NCBI GenBank assembly: GCA_900556535.1
Contig: USPI01000058.1
Location: 1-8,091, forward strand
Origin: an uncultured Eubacteriales bacterium
GTDB taxonomy: Bacteria; Bacillota; Clostridia; Oscillospirales; Oscillospiraceae
Reading direction: 5' to 3'
Length of the DNA stretch: 8,091 nt
The translations under genes and the position numbers were made by a program. How positions within the stretch are numbered: the stretch's first letter is position 1; each line of letters starts with the position of its first letter. Shown here one piece after another: positions 1-5,919 of the stretch. The notes below the pieces were generated by a model that did not search any database, was not told the origin of the DNA, and saw nothing but the letters and a program-made list of their open reading frames with translations.

Positions 1-355
1 CGTATTTCTCCCTCCCCAACCTTTCCGGCGCATCCTTCAAATCCATTTCATGCACTGCGATTCGCTCCTGCAAACCGTTGAGCTGCACCGACCGCCGCGC
101 CATGTCCACGCAGGCGCTCTGAATCTCTACCGCGTCAAAGGTGATCTGCGTCTGCCGCGTACAGAGCAAAATGGGCAGGATGCCCGTGCCCGTGCCCAGA
201 TCCACCGCCCTTGCCCGCGACGGGAGATTGGCAAAGTTTTGCAGCAGCACCGCGTCCGTGCCGAATCGAAACAGGCCGGGATGCTGGATGATCCGCGCGC
301 CGCCGCATTGCAGATCGTCGATGCGTTCGCCCTCCAGAAGGGAGATCTTTTCCAT
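1..355 (-). CDS. trmN6: tRNA1(Val) (adenine37-N6)-methyltransferase family protein, C-terminus cut by window edge
   Basis: The minus-strand frame opening at ATG 355–353 gives 118 residues before the window ends. The N-terminus (ERIDDLQCGGARIIQHP, residues 10–26, then FRFGTDAVLL, 29–38) is the signature opening of the TrmN6/YfiC family. It is followed by the SAM-binding motif I VDLGTGTG (51–58) and an acidic residue after the next strand (VEIQ, 76–79). Family members transfer a methyl group from S-adenosylmethionine to N6 of A37 in tRNA-Val. The catalytic NPPY motif would lie beyond the edge and is not seen. The start is supported by a GAGG ribosome-binding site just upstream (361–366 on the plus strand). 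The gene follows an SH3b-domain gene fragment on the same strand, with a hairpin between them. The family call is solid, but the substrate is inferred because related Firmicute proteins are often named only as methyltransferases. Confidence 0.85.
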   Translation of the reverse strand, partial: MEKISLLEGERIDDLQCGGARIIQHPGLFRFGTDAVLLQNFANLPSRARAVDLGTGTGILPILLCTRQTQITFDAVEIQSACVDMARRSVQLNGLQERIAVHEMDLKDAPERLGREKY

Positions 356-374
356 ATTTTCCTCATTTCACAGC

Positions 375-402
375 AAAGGGGCGCTTTTATCAGCGCCCCT
401 TT
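375..402 (-). terminator. Perfect 10-bp hairpin, likely intrinsic terminator after the SH3b gene
   Basis: AAAGGGGCGC (375–384) and GCGCCCCTTT (393–402) form a perfect 10-bp stem with an 8-nt loop. It begins 14 nt past the SH3b-gene stop on the minus strand and ends just before the trmN6 ribosome-binding site. The A/T flanks are terminator-like, but only three Ts follow the stem on either strand. Termination is therefore plausible rather than certain, and it could instead act as an intercistronic stem that stabilises or attenuates the transcript. Confidence 0.5.
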
Positions 403-416
403 CGCAGAACAGATCT

Positions 417-572
417 TTACTTGAATTTCAGATAGGAATTGAGCATATAGCCGGTCTTTCCGGAAACCTCAACCTTGCTCCAGGATTATCCTTTATCCAG
501 CACCGTGACCTTTGTGCCCTTAGCGAAGGTCCCTAGCTTATCGCTGGCCGTCGTGCCCTCGGCGCGGAGGTT
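417..572 (-). pseudogene. C-terminal SH3b-domain fragment with in-frame stop, 5' part missing
   Basis: The minus strand reads [19 protein letters not shown] then TKVTVLDKG, a TAA at 488–486, then SWSKVEVSGKTGYMLNSYL and KFK with a TAA stop at 419–417. Bridging the internal TAA gives a complete bacterial SH3 (SH3b) domain: the NLRAEG strand, KGTKVTVL, the SWSKV tryptophan strand, and the closing GKTGYMLNSYL. Such domains usually sit at the C-terminus of secreted or cell-wall-bound proteins, where they bind peptidoglycan. Only the last domain is present, because upstream of about 572 the minus strand becomes antisense to murA and SH3b homology ends. The internal stop sits where families often have Gly-Asp/Glu/Asn before Trp, so one base change (such as GAA to TAA) would explain it. 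The parent protein cannot be identified. Confidence 0.7.
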
Positions 573-575
573 GAT
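555..575. other. Head-on junction where SH3b (minus) and murA (plus) codons coincide
   Basis: On the plus strand these codons read A-L-G-A-E-V-D, which fits MurA at about residues 131–137 (E. coli numbering). On the minus strand the same codons read I-N-L-R-A-E-G, which fits the opening strand of an SH3b domain. To the left only SH3b homology continues, and to the right only MurA homology. The core is also an imperfect palindrome (CCTCGGCGCGGAGG, 557–570, 12 of 14 positions symmetric). A shared 18–21 nt stretch at a break in two unrelated genes is the mark of a chimeric or recombinational join. The exact breakpoint cannot be fixed inside the shared bases. Confidence 0.65.
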
Positions 576-1460
576 ATTTCCGATTTCATCACCGCGCACG
601 TCCCCGGCGGACGGCTGCGCGGCGCGAGCGTATATCTCGATAAGGTCTCCGTCGGCGCGACGATGAACATTATGATCGCCGCCGTGCTCGCCGAGGGACG
701 CACGATCATCGAAAACGCGGCGCGCGAGCCGCACATCGTCGATCTTGCCAACTTCCTCAACTCCATGGGCGCGGACGTTCGCGGAGCAGGTACGGATACT
801 ATTAAAATAAACGGCGTGGAGAAGCTCCACGGCGGCTCTTATTCCATCATCCCCGACCAGATAGAGGCGGGCACCTACATGGTCGCCGCGGCAGCTACCG
901 GCGGTGAGGTCCTTATTAAGAACGTCATTCCCAAGCACCTTGAGTGCATTTCCGCAAAGCTGCGCGAAACCGGAACGATAGTTCAGGAGTATGAGGACTC
1001 CGTTCTCGTAAAAGGCAACGGTCATCTGCGCAAGGCAAACGTCAAGACCCTGCCGTATCCCGGATTTCCCACGGATATGCAGCCGCAGATGGGCGCACTG
1101 CTTTGCATGGCAAACGGCACGAGCGTCATAACCGAGGGCATTTACGATAACCGTTTTAAATATGTAAACGAGCTGCGTAAGATGGGCGCGGATATCCAGG
1201 TGGACGGACGCATCGCCATTTTTGAGGGCAGCGCGCGACTCACCGGAGCTCCCGTCATGGCGTGCGACCTGCGTGCGGGCGCGGCTATGGTCATTGCGGG
1301 TCTGTGCGCAAGCGGCAAGACCGAGATCGAGGACATACACTTTATTGAGCGCGGCTACGAGAATTTTGTCGGCAAGCTCAGAAGCCTCGGCGCGGACATC
1401 AGCATCGTTAACTATCCCGACGAGTCGGAGATGCACGAAAAAGTAATTTCAATAGGATAA
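555..1460 (+). CDS. murA: UDP-N-acetylglucosamine 1-carboxyvinyltransferase (MurA), N-terminally truncated
   Basis: MurA transfers enolpyruvate from PEP to UDP-GlcNAc, the first committed step of peptidoglycan synthesis in the cytoplasm. Homology starts at the junction near 555 and runs to the TAA at 1458–1460. Visible signatures are KVSVGAT (codons 642–662; the E. coli SVG contacts UDP-GlcNAc), [55 protein letters not shown] and [11 protein letters not shown]. The aspartate of the last one at 1074–1076 corresponds to catalytic Asp305 of E. coli. About 130 N-terminal residues are absent, including the Lys22/Asn23 and Cys115 regions, so the product as shown cannot be an active enzyme. The only in-frame standard start is ATG 663, but homology extends upstream of it and no convincing ribosome-binding site precedes it. 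A TAG at 534–536 closes the frame upstream. walJ follows after 4 nt. The truncation most likely comes from the chimeric join. Confidence 0.9.
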   Translation, partial: ALGAEVDISDFITAHVPGGRLRGASVYLDKVSVGATMNIMIAAVLAEGRTIIENAAREPHIVDLANFLNSMGADVRGAGTDTIKINGVEKLHGGSYSIIPDQIEAGTYMVAAAATGGEVLIKNVIPKHLECISAKLRETGTIVQEYEDSVLVKGNGHLRKANVKTLPYPGFPTDMQPQMGALLCMANGTSVITEGIYDNRFKYVNELRKMGADIQVDGRIAIFEGSARLTGAPVMACDLRAGAAMVIAGLCASGKTEIEDIHFIERGYENFVGKLRSLGADISIVNYPDESEMHEKVISIG

Positions 1461-1464
1461 TTCA

Positions 1465-2250
1465 ATGCGTATAGTAACTTTTGCCAGCGGTTCGTCAGGC
1501 AATTGCAGCCTTATATCTGAGGGCAAAGCGAATATACTCATAGACGCGGGTATTTCCATGCGCAGGACGCTTGCGGCCCTGTCGGAGCTTGGACTTGCAC
1601 CGCAGGATCTGTGCGGAGTGCTCATTACACATGAGCACTCCGATCACATTTCCGGACTTTCGATGCTTTTAAAGCACTACGAAATGAGCATATTCGCCCC
1701 GAAGCCCCTTTGTGAGGAGCTTGCACGGCTGAAACCGGAAACGAAAACTTCATTAAATGCGATCCCCGAGGACGAAAAATTCGATCTCGGCGGCATCGAC
1801 GTGAGCTGCTTCAGAACGATGCACGACGCCGTTTACAGTGTCGGCTACCGCTTTGAGGGAGAGCAGACTGCGGCGTTTGCGACCGACGTCGGCTGCATTA
1901 ACGACACGCTCATAGGCGGTCTTGAGGGTGCAGACCTTGCGCTCATCGAGGCCAATCACGACCTTGCGATGCTCCGAAACGGGCGCTATCCCTATTTCCT
2001 GAAGCAGCGAATTCTCGCTCCCACGGGGCATTTATCCAATGATGACAGCGGAAAACTTGCTTTACATCTTGCAAAATCGGGTACAAGTAATATAATATTA
2101 GGGCATCTGAGCCGCGATAACAACACTCCGGAGCTCGCCTTGAGCACCGTCAGAGCCGCGGTTTCGGGCGAAAACACCGAAATTAGTGTTGCTTCGCCTA
2201 ATAATTTGCTTGCAGTGGAGGCACATGAGAGGTTAAAATGCTTAGTGTAA
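1465..2250 (+). CDS. walJ: MBL-fold metallo-hydrolase, WalJ/YycJ family
   Basis: A complete 261-residue protein, normal length for YycJ/WalJ. It opens with the family's MRIVTFASGSSGNCSLIS (1–18) and carries the metallo-beta-lactamase motif THEHSDH (55–61). Further metal-ligand candidates are His120 (MHDA), Asp141 (ATDVG), the EANHD segment (162–166) and two GHLS motifs (188–191 and 213–216). These predict a two-metal hydrolase of the 5'-exonuclease-like MBL group. In Bacillus the homologue belongs to the walRK region and has been linked to coordinating cell-wall metabolism or DNA replication with division; the substrate is not established. Start ATG 1465 lies 4 nt past the murA stop. The last 13 nt overlap rlmH, which indicates translational coupling. 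The trio murA–walJ–rlmH recurs in Clostridia, which supports the assignment. Confidence 0.92.
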   Translation: MRIVTFASGSSGNCSLISEGKANILIDAGISMRRTLAALSELGLAPQDLCGVLITHEHSDHISGLSMLLKHYEMSIFAPKPLCEELARLKPETKTSLNAIPEDEKFDLGGIDVSCFRTMHDAVYSVGYRFEGEQTAAFATDVGCINDTLIGGLEGADLALIEANHDLAMLRNGRYPYFLKQRILAPTGHLSNDDSGKLALHLAKSGTSNIILGHLSRDNNTPELALSTVRAAVSGENTEISVASPNNLLAVEAHERLKCLV

Positions 2251-2720
2251 AGCTCATTTGCGTCGGAAAGCTCAGAGAGCAGTTTTATATCGACGCCTTT
2301 AACGAGTATTCAAAGCGCCTCGGTGCGTATTGCAAATTTGAATGCGTTGAGCTTAATGAAACAAAGCTCGGCTCCGCGCCGTCTGATAAGGAGATAGCCG
2401 CGGCCTTGGATAAGGAGGCTGCCGACATTGAGCATGCCATCGGAAAGGATGCGTACACTGTTGTCATGTGCGTTGAGGCAAAGCAGCTCAAAAGCGAAGC
2501 CTTTGCCGAGAAGATAAATTCCCTTGCCGTATCGGGGCGGGGAAGAATATGCTTTGTCATAGGCGGCTCGTTCGGAATTTCGCCCAAGATAAAGCAGCGC
2601 GCCGATATGCGCCTGGGCATGAGTGAGATGACTTTTCCGCATCACCTCGCGCGTGTCATGCTCGCCGAGCAGATTTACCGCGCCTTCAAAATCATCGAAG
2701 GATCAAAATATCACAAATAA
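2238..2720 (+). CDS. rlmH: 23S rRNA (pseudouridine1915-N3)-methyltransferase RlmH
   Basis: A complete 160-residue SPOUT-class methyltransferase, the usual RlmH length. RlmH uses SAM to methylate N3 of pseudouridine 1915 in helix 69 of 23S rRNA, acting on assembled 70S ribosomes. Diagnostic segments are the N-terminal VKLICVGKLREQFYIDAFNEY (4–24), the SAM-knot glycine loop VIGGSFG (107–113), and the C-terminal TFPHHLARVMLAEQIYRAFKI (132–152) ending GSKYHK. RlmH is usually a homodimer with the active site at the interface. Start ATG 2238 lies inside the 3' end of walJ and is preceded by a GAGAGG ribosome-binding site. The next gene begins 12 nt downstream. Every conserved block is present and nothing looks damaged. 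Confidence 0.96.
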   Translation: MLSVKLICVGKLREQFYIDAFNEYSKRLGAYCKFECVELNETKLGSAPSDKEIAAALDKEAADIEHAIGKDAYTVVMCVEAKQLKSEAFAEKINSLAVSGRGRICFVIGGSFGISPKIKQRADMRLGMSEMTFPHHLARVMLAEQIYRAFKIIEGSKYHK

Positions 2721-2732
2721 CGGAGGAAGGAT

Positions 2733-3056
2733 ATGGACGAGACTGCAAAGCTCGAATGGGGAAGACGCATAACGGGACAGCTTTATGAGCGCTGGCCCAG
2801 AGATGAAAAGGGCGAGCTTATTGAGCCCGTTTTTCTGACCCATTGCGATTGCCTCGACATCAGGGACGAAATGATCGTCAACCTGCTTGAGGCCTACGGC
2901 ATACCCTGTGTAAGACAATACCCGAATGACGGAGATTTCGGCCGCCTGATCTTAGGAACGAGCGGCACGGGTGTTGATATATATGTACCCCGCAGCATGT
3001 ATGAAGACGCTGTCAATTTAAGCGAAGGGAGCGCAGATTATGATCAGGAATTATAA
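2733..3056 (+). CDS. Small DUF2007-like protein (putative signal-transducing protein)
   Basis: A 107-residue soluble protein without signal peptide or membrane segment. The part from about residue 32 on (PVFLTHCDCLDIRDEMIVNLLEAYGIPCVRQYPNDGDFGRLILGTSGTGVDIYVPRSMYEDAVNL) has the DUF2007 layout: a beta strand, a helix over which two paralogue-like chains are compared, the phrase LLEAYGIPC, a glycine-rich turn, then the VDIYVP strand and a final helix. The biochemical role of DUF2007 proteins is not known. The name 'signal transducing' comes from distant PII-like folding and should not be taken as a function. Three cysteines (HCDC and IPC) are present. Start ATG 2733 has a strong GGAGGA ribosome-binding site at 2721–2726. 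Its end overlaps the mutase gene by 17 nt, so the two are probably co-translated. Confidence 0.75.
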   Translation: MDETAKLEWGRRITGQLYERWPRDEKGELIEPVFLTHCDCLDIRDEMIVNLLEAYGIPCVRQYPNDGDFGRLILGTSGTGVDIYVPRSMYEDAVNLSEGSADYDQEL

Positions 3057-4770
3057 GGAAGAGTACCAGCGCTGGCTGGACAGCCCCGCACTGAGCGAAT
3101 CCGAGTGGGAGGAGCTCAACTCCATTGCAGATGATGAAAAAGAGATCGAGAGCCGCTTTTTTGCTCCGCTCGAGTTCGGCACCGCTGGACTGCGCGGAAC
3201 CATGAAGCTCGGTCTGCACCAGATGAACGTTCATGTTATCCGCCATGCGACGCAGGCGTTTGCAAACGTCATCAAGGCCGAGGGAGAGCAGGCTATGGCA
3301 AAGGGCATCGCCATTTGCTTTGACTGCCGCAACAACAGCGAGCTTTTCGCTCACGAGGCCGCAAGCGTTATGGCTGCAAACGGCATCCATGTCCGCATTT
3401 TCGACGCACTGCGTCCTACGCCGGAGCTCAGCTTTGCCGTTCGCCATTACGGCACGACCGCGGGTCTTAATATAACCGCGTCGCACAACCCCAAGGAATA
3501 TAACGGCTACAAGGTCTATTGGTCCGACGGTGCGCAGCTTCCCCCGCAGCACGCGGCGGCTATTGCCGAGCAGATGGACAAGATCGACATTTTCGATGAT
3601 TTTGTCACCTGCGATTTTGACGAGGCAGTGGCTCAGGGCAAGATCGAGCTCATAGGCGCCGAGACCGATGAGGCATATCTTGCCAAGGTGCTCGGTCAGG
3701 CTATAAACAAGAGCGTTGTCGCAAAAGTCGCACCGGAGTTTAAAATAGTTTACACGCCCTTCCACGGCGCAGGCTACAAGCTCGTGCCCGAGGCTCTGCA
3801 CAGACTCGGCATAACCGAGCTCTACCCCGTGCCCGAGCAGATGGTGCTCGACGGAAACTTCTCCACCGTTGAGAGCCCCAACCCGGAAAACCCCGAGGGC
3901 TTCTACCTTGCGGTAGACCTCGCAAAGAAGGTCGGCAGTGATCTTATAATCGGCACCGACCCCGACTCCGACCGCATAGGCGTCATGGTGCGCTCCGGCG
4001 ATGAGTATATCTCCATCACCGGCAACCAGCTCGGCGTCCTGCTTCTTGACTATATCATCACCGCACGCAAGGCAGCGGGAACTCTGCCCGAGAATGCCGG
4101 CGCTGTCAAGAGCATCGTCACCACCGAGATGGCGAAGGTCGTAGCCGAGACTAACGGCGTCCACTTTGAGGACACCTTCACGGGCTTCAAGTTCATGGCC
4201 GAGCGCGTCGCGGAGTGGGAAAAGGCGGGAAGCTATCAGTATATCTTCGCTTACGAGGAAAGCTACGGCTACATGATGGGCGACTATGTCCGCGATAAAG
4301 ACGCGGTCACGGCATCCATGATGGTCGCGGAAATGGCGGCATATTATCACGAAAAGGGCATGAATCTCAGCCAGGCGCTTGAGAGCCTGTTCGTCAAGTA
4401 CGGCCGCTATGCCGAAAAGACCCTCAACCTCGTTATGCCCGGTCTTGACGGCATTGCGAAGATGAAGAAGCTCATGGACGATCTGCGCAGTGATCCTCCC
4501 AAGGAGATCGCAGGCACCGTCGTTTTCCGTCTGCGTGACTATTCCGACGGCAGCATAACCGTGCCCGAGCTCGGCGTAATGGGTCAGACCCCCATCAAGG
4601 GCTCGAACGTTCTGTATTTCGAGCTTGCCGACGGCACGAGCTTTATCGTTCGCCCCTCCGGCACCGAGCCCAAGGTCAAGGTCTATATCCTCTGCAAGGG
4701 CGAGGACAAGGCCGATTGCGACGAGAAGATCGCAAAATACACTGAATTTGCGGAGAGCCTCAGAAGGTGA
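3040..4770 (+). CDS. pgcA: Phospho-sugar mutase (alpha-phosphoglucomutase/phosphomannomutase family)
   Basis: A complete 576-residue alpha-D-phosphohexomutase with all four family domains. FGTAGLRG (46–53) is the phosphate-binding opening. TASHNP (146–151) holds the phosphoserine at Ser148. GTDPDSDRIGV (305–315) is the Mg2+-binding loop. EESYG (406–410) is the sugar-recognition loop, and RPSGTEPK (538–545) anchors the substrate phosphate. The enzyme interconverts hexose 1- and 6-phosphates through a bisphosphate intermediate, feeding UDP-glucose and cell-envelope polysaccharide synthesis. Length and motifs match the PgcA-type mutases of Firmicutes (about 575–580 residues) rather than the ~450-residue GlmM/ManB type. 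Preference for glucose over mannose phosphate is inferred, so the symbol is family-level. ATG 3040 is preceded by AAGGGAG and overlaps the previous gene. TTA, CTA and TCA codons are absent, which leaves a long open antisense frame. Confidence 0.93.
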   Translation: MIRNYKEEYQRWLDSPALSESEWEELNSIADDEKEIESRFFAPLEFGTAGLRGTMKLGLHQMNVHVIRHATQAFANVIKAEGEQAMAKGIAICFDCRNNSELFAHEAASVMAANGIHVRIFDALRPTPELSFAVRHYGTTAGLNITASHNPKEYNGYKVYWSDGAQLPPQHAAAIAEQMDKIDIFDDFVTCDFDEAVAQGKIELIGAETDEAYLAKVLGQAINKSVVAKVAPEFKIVYTPFHGAGYKLVPEALHRLGITELYPVPEQMVLDGNFSTVESPNPENPEGFYLAVDLAKKVGSDLIIGTDPDSDRIGVMVRSGDEYISITGNQLGVLLLDYIITARKAAGTLPENAGAVKSIVTTEMAKVVAETNGVHFEDTFTGFKFMAERVAEWEKAGSYQYIFAYEESYGYMMGDYVRDKDAVTASMMVAEMAAYYHEKGMNLSQALESLFVKYGRYAEKTLNLVMPGLDGIAKMKKLMDDLRSDPPKEIAGTVVFRLRDYSDGSITVPELGVMGQTPIKGSNVLYFELADGTSFIVRPSGTEPKVKVYILCKGEDKADCDEKIAKYTEFAESLRR

Positions 4771-4794
4771 TCGGTTTTTCCCGAGGTGTGAGCG

Positions 4795-5349
4795 ATGAAA
4801 GAAAAATTTAAGCAGCTTTGGCAGCTTTTCGTGACCTTCGCCATTGTCGGAGTGACGACCTTCGGCGGCGGCTACGCTATGCTGCCGGCGCTGCAGCGCG
4901 AGGTCGTGGATAAGCGCAAATGGGCAAGCGATGAGGAGGTCATGGACTGGTACGCCATCGGTCAGTGCACTCCCGGAGTGATTGCGGTCAACACGGCGAC
5001 CTTCGTCGGGCAGAAGCAGGCGGGTGTCATCGGCGGTATATTCGCAACGCTCGGAGTGGTGTTCCCGTCGCTCGTGATAATCACGGTTATAGCCGCTTTT
5101 ATCCAAAACTTTGCCCATCTCGCGGCGGTACAAAAGGCATTTGCGGGCATTCGCGTGTGCGTGTGCGTGCTCATCCTCAACGCCGTAGTGAAGCTGTGGA
5201 AAAAGTCGGTCGTGGATTGGAAAACGCTTGTCATATTCGCTGCCGTTTTTGCCGGAAGCGTGTTTCTTTCCGTGTCGCCGGTCGTCTATGTTGTCATAGC
5301 CGCTCTTGCCGGCATCGTCGTTAAGGAACTGGAGGCGAAGAGAGCATGA
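4795..5349 (+). CDS. chrA: Chromate transporter family half-protein 1
   Basis: A 184-residue membrane protein of the short-chain CHR family. The family signature TFGGGYAMLPALQREVV (22–38) lies in the first membrane segment, followed by DWYAIGQCTPGVIAVNTATFVG (51–72) with its Pro-Gly helix break. Further hydrophobic segments span about residues 77–102, 114–130 and 142–175. Short CHR proteins are encoded as adjacent pairs that together correspond to one long bidomain ChrA, and the gene starting at 5346 is the partner. Characterised long members expel chromate by proton antiport. For paired proteins in anaerobes the real substrate is uncertain, and nothing here shows chromate resistance. ATG 4795 has a GAGGTG ribosome-binding site at 4783–4788 and lies 24 nt after the mutase gene, which suggests co-transcription. 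The ATGA overlap with the partner indicates coupled translation. Confidence 0.9.
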   Translation: MKEKFKQLWQLFVTFAIVGVTTFGGGYAMLPALQREVVDKRKWASDEEVMDWYAIGQCTPGVIAVNTATFVGQKQAGVIGGIFATLGVVFPSLVIITVIAAFIQNFAHLAAVQKAFAGIRVCVCVLILNAVVKLWKKSVVDWKTLVIFAAVFAGSVFLSVSPVVYVVIAALAGIVVKELEAKRA

Positions 5350-5918
5350 TATATCTGCGCCTTTTCTGGGAGTTTTTCAAAACCGGTCTGTTTGCCGTAG
5401 GCGGCGGACTTGCAACGCTCCCGTTCATTTACGATATGTCCGACCGCACGGGCTGGTTCACCTATCAGCAGATAGCCGATATGATCGCCGTGTCGGAATC
5501 CACCCCCGGCCCCATCGGCGTCAACACGGCGACGTATGTGGGATATATAACCGGCGGAGTGCCCGGCTCGATCGTTGCGACGCTCGGACTTGTTACCCCG
5601 GCAGTCATCATCATTCTCATCATTGCCACCTGCCTCAAAAAATTCCGCGAGAACAGATTTGTTGACCATGCGTTTTACGGGCTTCGACCCGCCTCCACGG
5701 GGCTTATTGCCGCTGCGGGCTTTTCGGTCGTAATGCTCGCGCTTGTGAACGTCGATGCATTCAAGGCAAGCGGGAATATGCTCGATCTGTTTTCATGGAA
5801 GGGTCTGCTCCTTGCCGTGGTCATATGGCTTTTTACGAATGTCGTTAAGCCGACCAAAAAGCTGCACCCGATCGTGTTCATAGCGCTTTCAGCGCTCGTG
5901 GGCATAGCGGCATTTTAG
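5346..5918 (+). CDS. chrA: Chromate transporter family half-protein 2
   Basis: A 190-residue membrane protein, partner of the preceding CHR half. It repeats the same architecture: FAVGGGLATLPFIYDM (16–31), then IAVSESTPGPIGVNTATYVGY (47–67), then hydrophobic segments at roughly 73–95, 111–132 and 149–190. The GGG and TPGP motifs match those of the first half, so the two are paralogous domains, probably inserted in opposite topologies and working as a heterodimer (known for characterised short CHR pairs, inferred here). Start ATG 5346 overlaps the first half's TGA in an ATGA. It is the last gene of the plus-strand train. Its TAG lies 1 nt from the convergent ylbJ stop, and the terminator for the train is 58 nt further on, inside ylbJ. 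Confidence 0.9.
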   Translation: MIYLRLFWEFFKTGLFAVGGGLATLPFIYDMSDRTGWFTYQQIADMIAVSESTPGPIGVNTATYVGYITGGVPGSIVATLGLVTPAVIIILIIATCLKKFRENRFVDHAFYGLRPASTGLIAAAGFSVVMLALVNVDAFKASGNMLDLFSWKGLLLAVVIWLFTNVVKPTKKLHPIVFIALSALVGIAAF

Positions 5919-5919
5919 C

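Noticed and set aside
50..536. Plus-strand open frames at the left end
   Set aside because: They lie opposite the trmN6-like gene and SH3b tail, whose family motifs are clear on the minus strand. The plus-strand translations are arginine/proline-rich with no motif.
486..1436. 316-codon open frame on the minus strand opposite murA
   Set aside because: It is codon-aligned antisense of murA. Only its last ~28 residues (SH3b) are real coding sequence, and these end at the junction. A true SH3b–upstream fusion would not mirror MurA.
4771..4794. Possible terminator or promoter between the mutase gene and chrA1
   Set aside because: The 24-nt gap has a short T-run (GGTTTTTCCC) but no preceding stem, and it is filled by the chrA1 ribosome-binding site.
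3013..5133. 706-codon open frame on the minus strand opposite the mutase and chrA1
   Set aside because: Its codons align exactly opposite the plus-strand codons, so it stays open simply because TTA, CTA and TCA codons are avoided in these genes. The protein has no recognisable domain, while both plus-strand genes are certain.
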